From assembly GCA_963777595.1 (NCBI GenBank), contig CAVZRE010000011.1:1-64000 (forward strand): a DNA stretch of 64,000 nucleotides, written 5' to 3'. The translations under genes were made by a program, and so were the position numbers. The notes under the pieces are model-generated. The model had not been told where the DNA came from. It searched no databases and was given only the letters and a program-made list of their open reading frames with translations. Positions 47,792 to 57,222 of the stretch are shown piece by piece (position 1 is the first letter of the stretch; each line of letters begins with the position of its first letter). The DNA comes from CAVVFX01 sp963777595 (GTDB lineage Bacteria; Acidobacteriota; Terriglobia; Bryobacterales; Bryobacteraceae).

Positions 47792-48133
47792 GCGGCTTAT
47801 CACCTTTCTCAGTCCAGGACCAGGGTGGAGCGGCAAGAGCTTTCTTGATGTCCGCCCAGGCAGGCTTGGAAATGAATTCGTCCTCTCGGTCATGATATGC
47901 GACCGCAGCGCCGACCCCGTTCGGAACGGCTTGTCAGGAAGGTCATCGGGCCGTCGAGGCAATACCCGGGGACGGCAACCTTCGCCGCTGCATTCTGGTA
48001 ACTTCGCGACAACCCCGCCGGGGTCCGTAGCCTGGCGCCGACCTCTAGAATGGCCGCTTGCGGGCGGCACTTGCGCAAATCAACAGACCGCAACCGTCAA
48101 AATGGCGTCCTATGGGAGCGAAGCTTAGACAAA
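47792..48133. other. Convergent intergenic region
   Basis: No supported gene or clear terminator between the activator and the tricorn-type protease. Confidence 0.4.
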
Positions 48134-51100
48134 TCACCGCTCTGCCGTTTTCCCTCCACCCTTGTAATAATTCGGAAATGCGGGGCGCCGCATCTTCGGA
48201 GGGGGATTTTTGGCGAGTTCCGCCAGCACTAGCTCTACCGCCCTCTCCAACTGGGGATCGTGACCTTTGCGAACCAACGCCGGGTCTTGCTCTACTGGGA
48301 CATCCGGTGCGACACCGATGTTCTCCACTTCCCACTCGCCCGACAACGGATTATAAATCCCTGAACTTGGCGCGCCAACGAAGCCCCCGTCCATTAGGCC
48401 GGGGCCTCCAGCCATTCCGACTAGTCCACCCCATGTCCGTGTACCCACCAATTTCCCGACCCCAGCACGCCGGAAGTACCACGGCATGGCATCGCCGCCC
48501 GATCCCGCGCTTTCGTTGATGATCATCACCTTTGGCCCGAAGATCCCCTGCGGTTGCACCAGCGGTTCGCCCACGCGATTGGAGGCCGCGCTCAGCGGCT
48601 TCCTGTTCAGGATCTCCGCCACATCTGTCGCCAGCAGACCTCCGGCGTTGAACCGCTCGTCGACAATCGCCGCCTCTTTCCCGATTTGAGCGTAGAAGTA
48701 ACGATTGAACGCAGTCAAGCCGCCATTCGCGGTATCCGGCATGTAGATGTATGCTACCTTTCCTCCGCTCAGTTGATCCACTTTTCTCCGGTTGTCTTCG
48801 ATCCATGCCAAGTTCCGTAACCGGGTTTCGTCGGCGATCGGTACGACCGTCACCTCGCGCGCATGCCCACCGTTCGCGTCCGGCCCGACTCGGACCAGAA
48901 CCGATTTGCCTGCGAGTTCCTCGAAAAAGCTATAAATATTCGTTGGCGGACGCACATCCCGCCCGTTCACTGCCAGCAGATACTCTCCGGCTTTGACATT
49001 CACTCCCGGTTGAGTCAATGGGGCGCGAAGTTGCGGATTCCAGTTCTCGCCATTGTAAATACGCGTGAAGCGGTAACGCCCATCAGCGATCTCGTAATCC
49101 GCACCCAGCAGTCCTGTTTGAATGCGCTTCACCTCCGGGGTGTCGCCTCCGCCAGTTCCCATGTGGCTGACCACCATATTGCCGAGCATCTCTTGGAACA
49201 GATATGTGAGGTCTTGTCGCGAAGCCACGCCGCTGAGATACGGCTCGTACTTCTTTTCCGCTTCCTTCAGATCCAGGCCGTGAATGTTGCGATCGTAAAA
49301 CCAGTCGCGTTCTACGCGCCACGCTTCGTGGTACATCTGCCTCCACTCCTGAACCGGGTCGACTAACACTTCGATATTGGCGGTCTTCAATGCGCCCATG
49401 GCTCCACCAGACGCCGGGGAAGCGGCCGGCGGCCCTCCTCCAGGACCGCTCGCTATCGGCCTGAGAGCCGCAATATACCAGTTCTCTCCCTGCCGATAAA
49501 CCGCCTTCTCGCCGGAAAACGACATCTGGAATCCGTTAGCTCCGGTCAGCGGCACGTCGCTTTTGCGTGTCTTGAAATCATAGCGGTGTACGGTCAAGCC
49601 GAACGGCATCCCGGGCGTGAACTCAGTCGGAGGCGCCGGTGCTTCCAGCGCAAGCAGAATCCCCGCCTTCCCCACCTGCAGGCCGGCATAACGCCGGGGC
49701 GGCATGGGCATAGCAAGGATGCGCTGATCGATTCCGTCCAGATCGACCTTCACCTGCACAGGCCCCTGAATCGGCTTCGATGCGTCGGCCGGCTTGGGCT
49801 TCTCGGAACCGGGTTCCCTTTCCTCCACCTTGGCCTCGTCGCCGGGCTGTTTGCTCGCGCCTGTCTTCTCCTCATCGCTCTCCGGAGCAAACGGTGAAGG
49901 CTGTGTCTTGTCGAGAACAATCAGGTAAATAGAACTGGTCACTGCGCTCTCGATCACATGGATATCGAGTCCAAGTCCCTCACCGGAATTGGTGCTCGCC
50001 GTGAAGTAAATGTACTTGCCGCCGTTATCGAAGACAGGGTTGACGGCATCGCTCAGCCCGTCGGTGACCTGCGTGGATTTCCCGTCCGCGATGGAATAAA
50101 GATGAATCGCGCTCAACTGGTTGGATAACACCTTCGAATACGCCAGCCACTTGCTATCCGGCGACCATCTGCCCTCAATATTGGCGGTTCGCATCTGATA
50201 GGTGTCCTGGTCCACTTGCACTTGCTTTTTGGTCGCGAGATCCACGTACCAAAGCCGCCCGAGGCTGTCCACCAGCGAGATTTTCTTGCTGTCCGGCGAA
50301 TAACTCATCCCTTGATAGAAACCCGGCTTCAATTCGATTTTTGTCACCTCTCCGGGCCCGCTTTGGGGATGAATGTGAAGAGCGTATTCCCGCGATTCGT
50401 CCGAAAGGTAGGCGATGCTTTTGCCGTCGGGGGACCATTGCGGATCGCGCTCCATCACTCCGGGTGTGTTCGTCAGGTTGCGCGGATCACCCTTCTCCGC
50501 CGGCACCGTGATGATTTCACCGCGAGCCGCGAACACGGCGCGAACGCCATTGGGCGAGATAGCCGGCGAGCCCAGTGCCCTCCCCACGTTGGTGAACTTT
50601 GCGCGGAGTTCAGCGAAATCGCCGCGTACGCGGATGGGGACCTGCTTGGTTTTGCCCGTTTTGAGGCTGTAGAGATAGATTCCACCGAACTGCTCGTAGA
50701 CGATCCCGTCCGGTCCGACCGACGCGGACTTGATGTCCAAACCGGGGTTGGCGATCGCCTCGTGCACCGCATTGTTCTTCAGGTCGTAAGAGAACAGCGT
50801 GAATGGGCCGTTGCGATCGGAGAGGAAATAAACACGGTCTCCGGCCCACATAGGATTGTAGTCGTTCGAATTGGTCCGGGGAATCCTGGTGATTGAACTG
50901 TCGGAAAGCTTAGCCAACCAAATGTGCGCAGTCGTGCCTCCACGGTATTTCTTCCACATAAGAAAGGCGCGGCGGATGGGCTCATAGGCGATCGATTGCC
51001 CGTCGGATGAAATCGACGCATAGTAGCCGCTCGGCAGCGGAAGCTTCTCTTCCAGCCCTCCCCCAGCGGGCACGCTGAAGATCTCTGAGAAACGCGAATA

Positions 51101-51472
51101 TGCGCTTCGCGTCGAGGAAAAGAGAATGCGCTTGCCATCCGGCGTCCAGCCCGTGACGCGGTCGGGCGATGGGTGCCACGTTAACCGCTTCGGCATACCG
51201 CCCGATGCGGGAATCGTGAATACGTCGATGTTGCCGTCGTACTCGCCGGTGAAGGCGATGCTCGTCCCGTCGGGAGAAAAAGCCGGATCGGTTTTGTTCC
51301 CCGCTCCGCTGGTGAGACGCACCGCGTCGCCGCCTTCCCGGGGAACGGTCCAAAGGTCCCCCGCATAGACGAACACGATATGGGTCTTGTTCATGGTGGG
51401 TTGTTGCAGCAGCAGCGGCTCTTCGCCGCGAGCTGTCGCGAGGAAAAGGAGAAGCGCGAGCGTCAAGCGCAT
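48134..51472 (-). CDS. Tricorn-type protease (secreted)
   Basis: 1112 aa from ATG 51472 with a signal peptide (RLTLALLLFLATARG); the frame is open further upstream without coding character. The N-terminal ~600 residues contain WD40-like/TolB-type propeller repeats (AFSPDGTSIAFTGEYDG, WSPDGKSIAYLSDESREY). A Glu/Pro/Lys-rich linker (EEKTGASKQPGDEAK) follows, then the tricorn C1 region (WFYDRNIHGLDL, VSHMGTGGGD), a PDZ domain (VKAGEYLLAVNGRDV) and the C2 catalytic domain with nucleophile Ser991 in NESAGSGGD. It degrades peptides; the signal suggests periplasmic action. A solitary gene with a long leader. Confidence 0.92.
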   Translation of the reverse strand: MRLTLALLLFLATARGEEPLLLQQPTMNKTHIVFVYAGDLWTVPREGGDAVRLTSGAGNKTDPAFSPDGTSIAFTGEYDGNIDVFTIPASGGMPKRLTWHPSPDRVTGWTPDGKRILFSSTRSAYSRFSEIFSVPAGGGLEEKLPLPSGYYASISSDGQSIAYEPIRRAFLMWKKYRGGTTAHIWLAKLSDSSITRIPRTNSNDYNPMWAGDRVYFLSDRNGPFTLFSYDLKNNAVHEAIANPGLDIKSASVGPDGIVYEQFGGIYLYSLKTGKTKQVPIRVRGDFAELRAKFTNVGRALGSPAISPNGVRAVFAARGEIITVPAEKGDPRNLTNTPGVMERDPQWSPDGKSIAYLSDESREYALHIHPQSGPGEVTKIELKPGFYQGMSYSPDSKKISLVDSLGRLWYVDLATKKQVQVDQDTYQMRTANIEGRWSPDSKWLAYSKVLSNQLSAIHLYSIADGKSTQVTDGLSDAVNPVFDNGGKYIYFTASTNSGEGLGLDIHVIESAVTSSIYLIVLDKTQPSPFAPESDEEKTGASKQPGDEAKVEEREPGSEKPKPADASKPIQGPVQVKVDLDGIDQRILAMPMPPRRYAGLQVGKAGILLALEAPAPPTEFTPGMPFGLTVHRYDFKTRKSDVPLTGANGFQMSFSGEKAVYRQGENWYIAALRPIASGPGGGPPAASPASGGAMGALKTANIEVLVDPVQEWRQMYHEAWRVERDWFYDRNIHGLDLKEAEKKYEPYLSGVASRQDLTYLFQEMLGNMVVSHMGTGGGDTPEVKRIQTGLLGADYEIADGRYRFTRIYNGENWNPQLRAPLTQPGVNVKAGEYLLAVNGRDVRPPTNIYSFFEELAGKSVLVRVGPDANGGHAREVTVVPIADETRLRNLAWIEDNRRKVDQLSGGKVAYIYMPDTANGGLTAFNRYFYAQIGKEAAIVDERFNAGGLLATDVAEILNRKPLSAASNRVGEPLVQPQGIFGPKVMIINESAGSGGDAMPWYFRRAGVGKLVGTRTWGGLVGMAGGPGLMDGGFVGAPSSGIYNPLSGEWEVENIGVAPDVPVEQDPALVRKGHDPQLERAVELVLAELAKNPPPKMRRPAFPNYYKGGGKTAER

Positions 51473-51949
51473 AGGGCCTCCAATTGGTCCGACGAATAAC
51501 AGGATACCTGAGTTTGCGTAGCATATCCTTAGATGCGAGCGCAGTCGGCGCGAATAAGCAAACCGTAGCGGCCATTTGCGCACTGGCCGGATACAGCCCT
51601 CCTGATGCTGCTTCCCGTTACAACATTTGACGCCTTCGTTTGCAAATGACGCAAAAACTTGTTTTCGACAACACCGCCGCACCCGATCTTGATCAAGCGT
51701 TACACTTTCGCGATTCGCCGTCGCCGTCATTCGCGGCCGGAGTTGTCGGGGAGTTGTCGCGGAGTTTGACAGCCATGACACGAATCGGCTAATCTTTATC
51801 TGGCGCGCCCTACGCCCAACCTCCATGAACTGCCCCCAGCGCAGTTTTGACCGGAGGCAAAGGGAATCATTCTCAGGGTCGCTGTTTAGGTCCGACCGTC
51901 TTGGATGCGGTTGCTGGGGAACTTGTTCCGGGACTGAAAGGCCAAACAG
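51473..51949. other. Divergent intergenic region
   Basis: Separates the tricorn and nitrilase-like genes and presumably holds both promoters. A direct repeat (GGAGTTGTCG/GGAGTTTGAC type) occurs near 51748-51772. No gene recognised. Confidence 0.4.
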
Positions 51950-52957
51950 ATGACAAAGAACGCAAACTTTAAGCGCAAGGTGCGATCTCGCGTTGCGAAG
52001 ACTGGCGAGTCTTATACGACCGCCCGAAGCCTCATACTTGCTAAGTCGCAAGAGAATCTAATTCCTGAAGTCAATCGCCTGCGCCTCGCGGTAGCGCAGA
52101 CCGTCGTACCCGACGACCCTCGTGATAGAGAAAGCCTGCGTGAGAGTGGCCGTGAGATAAGGCGTGTGATGCAGGAAGCACGTGTAAGCGGCGCTAAGCT
52201 CATTCAATTCGCTGAGGGCGCTACGTGTTCACCTAACAAGCGTGTGATGTCTGGCACGGGTCCCCACAATATTGGTCCAGCGGATTGGAACCGTTTCGAA
52301 TGGGCTGTGCTGCGAGAGCAACTAGATGAGACCCGGAAGTTGGCCCGCGAACTCGGCCTCTGGACAGTCATTGGCTCAGTTCATCGACTCACGCATCCAA
52401 ATCGGCCTCACAACAGCCTGTATGTGATTTCAGATAAGGGCGCTCTGATAACGCGATATGACGAGCGTATGCTGTCAAACACCAAAGTTTCATTCATGTA
52501 TACCCCAGGGGCTGATCCTGTTACTTTTGAGATCGAAGGTTTCGTCTTTGGCTGTGCGCTTGGTATGGAATCTCATTTCTCAGAAGTGTTTGTCGAGTAC
52601 GAGCGATTGAATGTTGATTGTGTTCTATTTTCGAGTACCGGCGGGGCAATGTCCGATGGCCCCGTATTCTCCACCGAAATACGGGGGCACGCGGCAATGA
52701 ATAGCTATTGGGCTACATTCTCCGTGCCGGCACAATACAGCTTGATCGATCCGGCGCGGATTGTAGATCCAAGCGGTGCTTCGGTTGCTTGGTGCCCCAA
52801 TGATGGGAGCTCTTCGTGGGTAGTCGCCGATATCGACAAGAATCCAGGAAACCAGGCACGCTCTTGGCGGCGGACGGCTCGTGCGGGTCTATATGGTCCC
52901 TATTTGGCGCGACAAGATCAGCGCAGCGAGGACCGGAGAACCCCTTTGTCGAGTTGA
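51950..52957 (+). CDS. Nitrilase-fold protein with substituted catalytic residues
   Basis: 335 aa. The first ~30 residues (NFKRKVRSRVAKTGESYTTAR) form a separate basic motif also seen at the start of other bacterial proteins. The rest follows the carbon-nitrogen hydrolase fold: LRLAVAQTVV, catalytic Glu in IQFAEGAT, LGLWTVIGSVH, HNSLYVISDKG. The Lys position (usual YRKxHL) reads YDERML, and the Cys position (usual GxAICYDxxFPE) reads GCALGMESHFSE, so Lys becomes Glu and Cys becomes Gly. Hydrolysis by the classic triad is therefore unlikely; it may bind an amide or carbamoyl ligand. The C-terminus past ~residue 310 looks frayed. Confidence 0.75.
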   Translation: MTKNANFKRKVRSRVAKTGESYTTARSLILAKSQENLIPEVNRLRLAVAQTVVPDDPRDRESLRESGREIRRVMQEARVSGAKLIQFAEGATCSPNKRVMSGTGPHNIGPADWNRFEWAVLREQLDETRKLARELGLWTVIGSVHRLTHPNRPHNSLYVISDKGALITRYDERMLSNTKVSFMYTPGADPVTFEIEGFVFGCALGMESHFSEVFVEYERLNVDCVLFSSTGGAMSDGPVFSTEIRGHAAMNSYWATFSVPAQYSLIDPARIVDPSGASVAWCPNDGSSSWVVADIDKNPGNQARSWRRTARAGLYGPYLARQDQRSEDRRTPLSS

Positions 52958-53355
52958 AGATCATTGGGATTCGGATTGCACCGGTTTTTGTTGACGAATC
53001 CGGCCCTGGAATCCGCTTGGCGGACGGGTGCGAGGCCGCCACGGAAACTCCAAAGCCCTGGAATGGCATTCCAAAATTCCATTCTTCCCCGCGAATCGCG
53101 ATGCGTCCATTCGGCGTGATGTAGCCGGTACCGCTAGGTCCGCGCACAGCCGCTAGACCCTTGCAAAAGGGTTGGTTGGAATGTAAGCGTTTGGCGAAGG
53201 GCGCCTTTACTTTCAATCGAAAATGAGCTGGCAAATGGAAGAACGGGGATCAGGCGACCCTATTTCAGGCTGAAATACCCTATAGCTGGTTGAAATAGGT
53301 CAGGCGCAAATGGCACAAAAGCGATGGTGGGAAAATGTGACAGGAATTCAGGAGA
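52958..53355. other. Gene-free region
   Basis: No supported gene; an open minus-strand frame crosses the nitrilase-like gene and is a shadow. Confidence 0.4.
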
Positions 53356-53589
53356 TCAGGCGGCCCGGAGTCGTGCGAGGCGTTCGTAGCGGAATTGGTT
53401 GCGGATGTTGGAGAGGAAGTAGCGGCCCCGAGACTCTGCCTGAAGAAACTGCTGATATTGCTCCGATGGGACATAGAGCAGCACTACCACGATGATGCGA
53501 AGTGGCGAGCAGTCAATCAGCTGACCAGGGGTCAATGATAATATGAATCCGACGCCGCCAGCGAATGAGAGCGGAGTAAAATGGGACAA
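53356..53589 (-). pseudogene. Truncated KTSC-domain gene
   Basis: The C-terminal 38 residues (VPSEQYQQFLQAESRGRYF, IRNQFRYERLARLRAA) match the KTSC-domain gene at 54131-54358. The N-terminal half is in another frame and lacks the central strands. It is a decayed copy lying 80 bases before tRNA-Ser, with the intact copy on the other side of the tRNA. Confidence 0.65.
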
Positions 53590-53668
53590 TGATAGCGGTG
53601 CGAAGCCAAAAGGCGGTATAATATTGATACATATACCACAACTCGTTGGAACTAGGTGGGTTAGACGC

Positions 53669-53758
53669 GGTGAGGTGGCAGAGTGGTCGAATGCGGCGGT
53701 CTCGAAAACCGTTGAACCTTTACGGGTTCCGTGAGTTCGAATCTCACCCTCACCGCCA
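53669..53758 (+). tRNA. tRNA-Ser (anticodon CGA)
   Basis: Complete class II cloverleaf: acceptor GGTGAGG/CCTCACC, D arm, anticodon stem GCGGT/ACCGT enclosing CTCGAAA (anticodon CGA), long variable arm (GAACC...GGTTCC), T arm GTGAG/CTCAC with TTCGAAT, discriminator G and encoded CCA. It reads UCG codons. A 28-nt copy of its 5' half lies at 10636. Confidence 0.96.
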
Positions 53759-54130
53759 CTTTAGAATCAATAGGTCAGATTTAATCAATGAGGGTCCGTG
53801 GGTTCCTGCCAGTCCGCGGACTAAGCTAAGGTATTGAACCTCCTAGATTTGCACCTTGTAGCTGAGTACTAATTATCTTACCCGAGTTTGCCCGATAGAA
53901 CTCACGGGGCCTGCTAGCCGGGCACGCTAATTGAATTGACATGAAGATTATTCAGGCGCTTTCGTTGTGAGTCTCCTGAATCCGCAACGCCTCGCGCATT
54001 AGCCTCAGGTTTGACAAAGAGTAACGGGCTAAGCGTCGAGAACCTGCATGTGCGGGCCTTTGTCTTACGTAAGCGTCCGCTGAAGGCCGTCTTTAGTTTC
54101 CGCGAATTTTGATGGTGAGGGAGGAGTGGA
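53759..54130. other. Gene-free region downstream of tRNA-Ser
   Basis: No gene, terminator or att-like repeat of the tRNA 3' end recognised. Confidence 0.4.
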
Positions 54131-54358
54131 TTAGGCCGCTTGAAGTCGTGCGAGTCGCTCATACCGGAACTGGTTCCGGATCTTGGCAAGGAAGTAGCGG
54201 CCTCGGGACGCGGCGTCGAGGAACTGCCGGTATTGCTCGGGCGGAAAGTCGAAGTAGCGGTAGACGTCGCCGCTTTGGAATCGCAAGTACAGGATGTAGT
54301 TCTCGGAATCGTATGCCGACGATGTTAGGAGCTTCGAATCGAGTAGTTGCCAGGTCAT
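54131..54358 (-). CDS. KTSC-domain protein (75 aa)
   Basis: Complete small KTSC domain: SSAYDSENYILYLRFQSGDVYRYFDFPPEQY and DAASRGRYFLAKIRNQF. AGGGA lies upstream of ATG 54358. The domain is found alone or fused to other proteins and probably binds nucleic acid or protein; the exact function is unknown. It is the intact partner of the truncated copy at 53356, the two flanking tRNA-Ser. Confidence 0.8.
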   Translation of the reverse strand: MTWQLLDSKLLTSSAYDSENYILYLRFQSGDVYRYFDFPPEQYRQFLDAASRGRYFLAKIRNQFRYERLARLQAA

Positions 54359-54386
54359 CGTTCAGTTCCCTGTGTCATTCCGGATC

Positions 54387-54413
54387 GTGTCCACAATTGA
54401 CGTTTGTGGACAC
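54387..54413. repeat. 10-bp inverted repeat (GTGTCCACAA/TTGTGGACAC)
   Basis: A perfect 10-bp inverted repeat with a 7-nt loop between the KTSC gene and the IS66 tnpC end. It may be a hairpin at the edge of the IS66-type element or an operator for the KTSC gene. Confidence 0.5.
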
Positions 54414-54439
54414 GAATCTAATTGAGGCATTTTTGACAG

Positions 54440-54999
54440 TCACGCGGCCTCGGCGGTCGAGGCTGCCGGAAAGAGGTTCCAAGGCAGCAGTTCCTCGATC
54501 CGGTTGATCGGATGATCGGCGATGCGTCGCAGCACCGTAGTCATATAAGCCTCCGGATCGATCCCGTTCAGTTTCGCCGAGCCGATTAGGCTGTAAATCG
54601 CAGCCGCGCGCTCCCCGCCGGCATCCGAGCCGGCGAACAAATAATTCTTGCGACCGAGAGCGACAGCGCGTAATGCTCGCTCTGCTGCGTTGTTATCGAT
54701 CTCGATATTCCCGTCGTCGCAGTATCGCACCAGCGCCGCCCAGCGTCCGAGCGCGTAGTTGATTGCCAAAGCTACATCTGATTTTTGGGACAGTTTCGCC
54801 AACGTTGTTTTAAACCAAGTCTGCATGGAGTCAAGCAACGGTCGCGCCCGCTCGGTTCTTATCTGTTGTCGCTCGGCGGGTAATCGTCCGCGGATCTCCT
54901 TTTCGATCCCATACAACTGGCCGATGCGTTCCAGCGCTTCCGCTGCAATGGGTGAGCGATGCGCCTGATGCAAATCGTACATCTTGCGCCGAACGTGAG
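54440..54999 (-). pseudogene. IS66 transposase TnpC, C-terminal fragment
   Basis: The minus strand encodes AHVRRKMYDLHQAHRSPIAAEAL, GIEKEIRGRLPAERQQIR, AINYALGRW, DDGNIEIDNNAAERALR and GRKNYLFAGSDAGGERAAAIYSL, the classic end of IS66 DDE transposases. Homology begins abruptly at AHVRRK (about 54999), beside a perfect palindrome, so the N-terminal ~300 residues are missing. The 5' part of the same type of element (tnpA and the start of tnpB) is found 7.6 kb away on the same strand, beyond the recombinase cluster. Confidence 0.85.
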
Positions 55000-55027
55000 C
55001 CTTATCTGGCTGACCAGATAAGGCTCA
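54996..55027. repeat. 14-bp perfect palindrome at the left edge of the recombinase cluster
   Basis: TGAGCCTTATCTGG-CTGA-CCAGATAAGGCTCA sits exactly where IS66 TnpC homology stops. A second small inverted repeat (CTCTGG-CTTTAT-CCAGAG) follows near 55039-55056. Likely the terminal recombination site of the left RIT element. Confidence 0.6.
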
Positions 55028-55155
55028 TTATCTCGACTCTGGCTTTATCCAGAGCGATCTTCGGGAGCCCGTCAGCAGGGCGTTTTATCGTCACAATCTC
55101 TTGATAATTCCGAGTTCCCTTGCGCGTATGCGCTCATCTGCGCGTCGAAGATGAT

Positions 55156-56373
55156 ATGAAGGTGAAAGTTCGTGACGACCGCGAACGTGCAGTGGTTGCG
55201 CTATGGCGCCGAGGCAATCTTTCTTGGAACACGATCCAGGTTTACCTGAATTGGATACGCCGATTTAGGCGTTACTGCGACCAACGCGAGCTGATTGAGC
55301 CAGATCAACTGTCATTAGCAGGAGCGCGACTCTTTATGCGAAGGTATGCCGGACCCAGATTGAAGGGAAGGCGGAGCGCACTTAAGTATCAGGACGCGGC
55401 ACGAAGTGCGATACATGCATGGGCCTGCGCCACGCGATCTCTCGGTATCGCTGTTCCGGCGTGGAGTAGCGCGCCGGCGACGCCATCTCTGTCGCCTCTG
55501 TTGAATGAGTACCGTGAATATCGCCGAGCCCACAGCGGAGTTTCCGAAGGTTCATTGAAGCGGGACACCGATACGGTCCAGCAACTCCTTAGACATCTAC
55601 AACACCGGCGGCTCACGCTGGCAAGGATCGCGTTGATCGACATCGACCGGTTTATCCAGAAGTCCGCCGAACATCTTTCGAAGGCCAAGGTCGTCGACAT
55701 TTGCAGTTCATTACGGGCATTCCTCCGGTTTCTGCATACTACCGGACGGCTGCAGACAGATCTGGCGAGAGGCATAATGGCGCCCAGGTTTCGCATTTCT
55801 GCGAGACCGCCACGAACTCTACCGTGGCAAGATGTGAGGCGCATTCTGCAAGTCATAGATCGCTCCGAACCGCCGGGCAAACGCGATTTTGCAATGCTGC
55901 TGCTTCTTGCAACGTATGGCATGGGCGCGGCCGAAGTGTTAGGTCTGCGGATGGAGGATCTTGACTGGCAGGCTGGCATCCTCATAGCACGCCGGCCGAA
56001 GACCAACGTGCGCATCGAATTGCCACTGTTGCCACCAGTGGCAAGGGCGTTAACCGTTTACCTTCGGTGGGAGCGTCCACCCGCCAAGGGCACGGATCGA
56101 CTATTCCTGAGTAAACGCATGCCTTACAAGCCGATAACCAGCGGCGCGATTCGTCACCGTATCCGACTGTATGCAACCAAGGCTGGTGTTTCGGCCAAAA
56201 TAATCGGGGCTCACGCTTTTCGTCATAGCCACGCGAGTAGGCAAGTTGATCTCGGCGCAAATCTAAAGATAGTCAGCGAGATCTTGGGGCACCGCAGTTG
56301 TTCGTCCACGTCCGTCTACGTGCGGGTAGCATTACGGCGACTGCGCAGCGTAGGATTGCCGGTGCCACGATGA
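55156..56373 (+). CDS. Tyrosine recombinase, first gene of left RIT group
   Basis: 405 aa from ATG 55156. N-terminal SAM-like core-binding region (WNTIQVYLNWIRRFRRYC; NEYREYRRAHSGVSEGSLKRD), then the catalytic domain: KRDFAMLLLLATYGMGAAEVLGL, box II GAHAFRHSHASR and LGHRSCSSTSVYVRV with nucleophile Tyr. The box I Arg, normally in a GLRxGE-type motif, is replaced (YGMGAAEV), so strand cleavage may be impaired. The stop overlaps the next gene (ATGA). It resembles the RIT first-position recombinases at 57283 and 62496. Confidence 0.87.
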   Translation: MKVKVRDDRERAVVALWRRGNLSWNTIQVYLNWIRRFRRYCDQRELIEPDQLSLAGARLFMRRYAGPRLKGRRSALKYQDAARSAIHAWACATRSLGIAVPAWSSAPATPSLSPLLNEYREYRRAHSGVSEGSLKRDTDTVQQLLRHLQHRRLTLARIALIDIDRFIQKSAEHLSKAKVVDICSSLRAFLRFLHTTGRLQTDLARGIMAPRFRISARPPRTLPWQDVRRILQVIDRSEPPGKRDFAMLLLLATYGMGAAEVLGLRMEDLDWQAGILIARRPKTNVRIELPLLPPVARALTVYLRWERPPAKGTDRLFLSKRMPYKPITSGAIRHRIRLYATKAGVSAKIIGAHAFRHSHASRQVDLGANLKIVSEILGHRSCSSTSVYVRVALRRLRSVGLPVPR

Positions 56374-57221
56374 ATAAGACCTTCTTCGGCCCGATAGCCG
56401 GGGAGTTGCACGGCTTTCTTCAGTTCAAGCGGAGCCTTGGTTACGGATATCGACGCGCTGAGTTTGCGTTGCGCGAGTTCGACCAGTTTCTCATCAGCTA
56501 TGCCGGCAAAGATCGAAACTGGCAGCTTGATCGGGCTGCCATTGCTTGGTTGTCCAGTAAGCCAGACCGGAAGCCGGTGAGCGTTTCGATGGATGCAGCG
56601 GTCCTCCGACAACTCTTCGCCTATCTACGGCGAGTCCCTCATCTCCGCATCACTGAGCCGCGTTGGCCGCGACTTCCGACAGCATCGAGTTTCGTACCGC
56701 ACCACCTTTCCGAGAGTGACATTGTGAAATTGCTCGCACTCTGCGCAGACCTCAGTCGCCCTGTATTTCGAGCAAACCTGTATAGGGCGTTGGTACTCGT
56801 CCTTTATTGCACGGGCATTCGTTTCGGAGAGGCGCTGCGACTCCGTATGCAGGATGTGGACACAGAAACCGGCGTTCTCTTTATTGAAACGTTCAAAGGG
56901 CGCGCGCGGTGGGTTCCTTTCCATCGCACACTATTGCGTGAGTTAAGACGGTACTTGACCGATCGAGTGGAGTACGCCCCGTCTGGACCTGAAGCTCGAT
57001 TCTTCGTTGGAATTAATCGACGAGTGTTGCCGGTGAGCACTGCGCAAAGCACGATTCACGGGTTGTTTGAAAAGGCCGGATTAAAGCCAGAGAAAGGCCG
57101 CGTTGGACCGCGCCCCTACGATCTTCGCCATCGTGCCGACTCCCCGGTCATGCCGAATGTCTCCAACGGGATTCGCCTGCGTGGCTTCCAGCACGTAGTT
57201 TCGCAGGTGGTTACCGATTGA
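56370..57221 (+). pseudogene. Tyrosine recombinase, second gene of left RIT group, 3' truncated
   Basis: Start ATG 56370 overlaps the previous stop. The core-binding part and box I (LVLYCTGIRFGEALRLRMQD) are normal, with the Lys region FKGRARWVPFH. Box II begins RPYDLRHR and is then cut: the next codons ADSPVMP belong to the terminal repeat of the inserted central RIT element. The remaining open frame to 57221 is accidental, and the nucleophile Tyr is lost. The gene at 60491 on the other side is cut at the same codons. Confidence 0.85.
57120..57156 (+). repeat. Left outer inverted repeat of the central RIT element
   Basis: 37 positions that match the reverse complement of 60514-60550 with two mismatches. 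The outer 14 bases encode the DLRH box of the broken recombinase; the inner part includes GTGCCGACTCCCCG and TCATGCCGA. Confidence 0.85.
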
Positions 57222-57222
57222 A

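Noticed and set aside
54996..55027. Rho-independent terminator
   Set aside because: The hairpin has no T run on either strand and sits exactly at the IS66 breakpoint.
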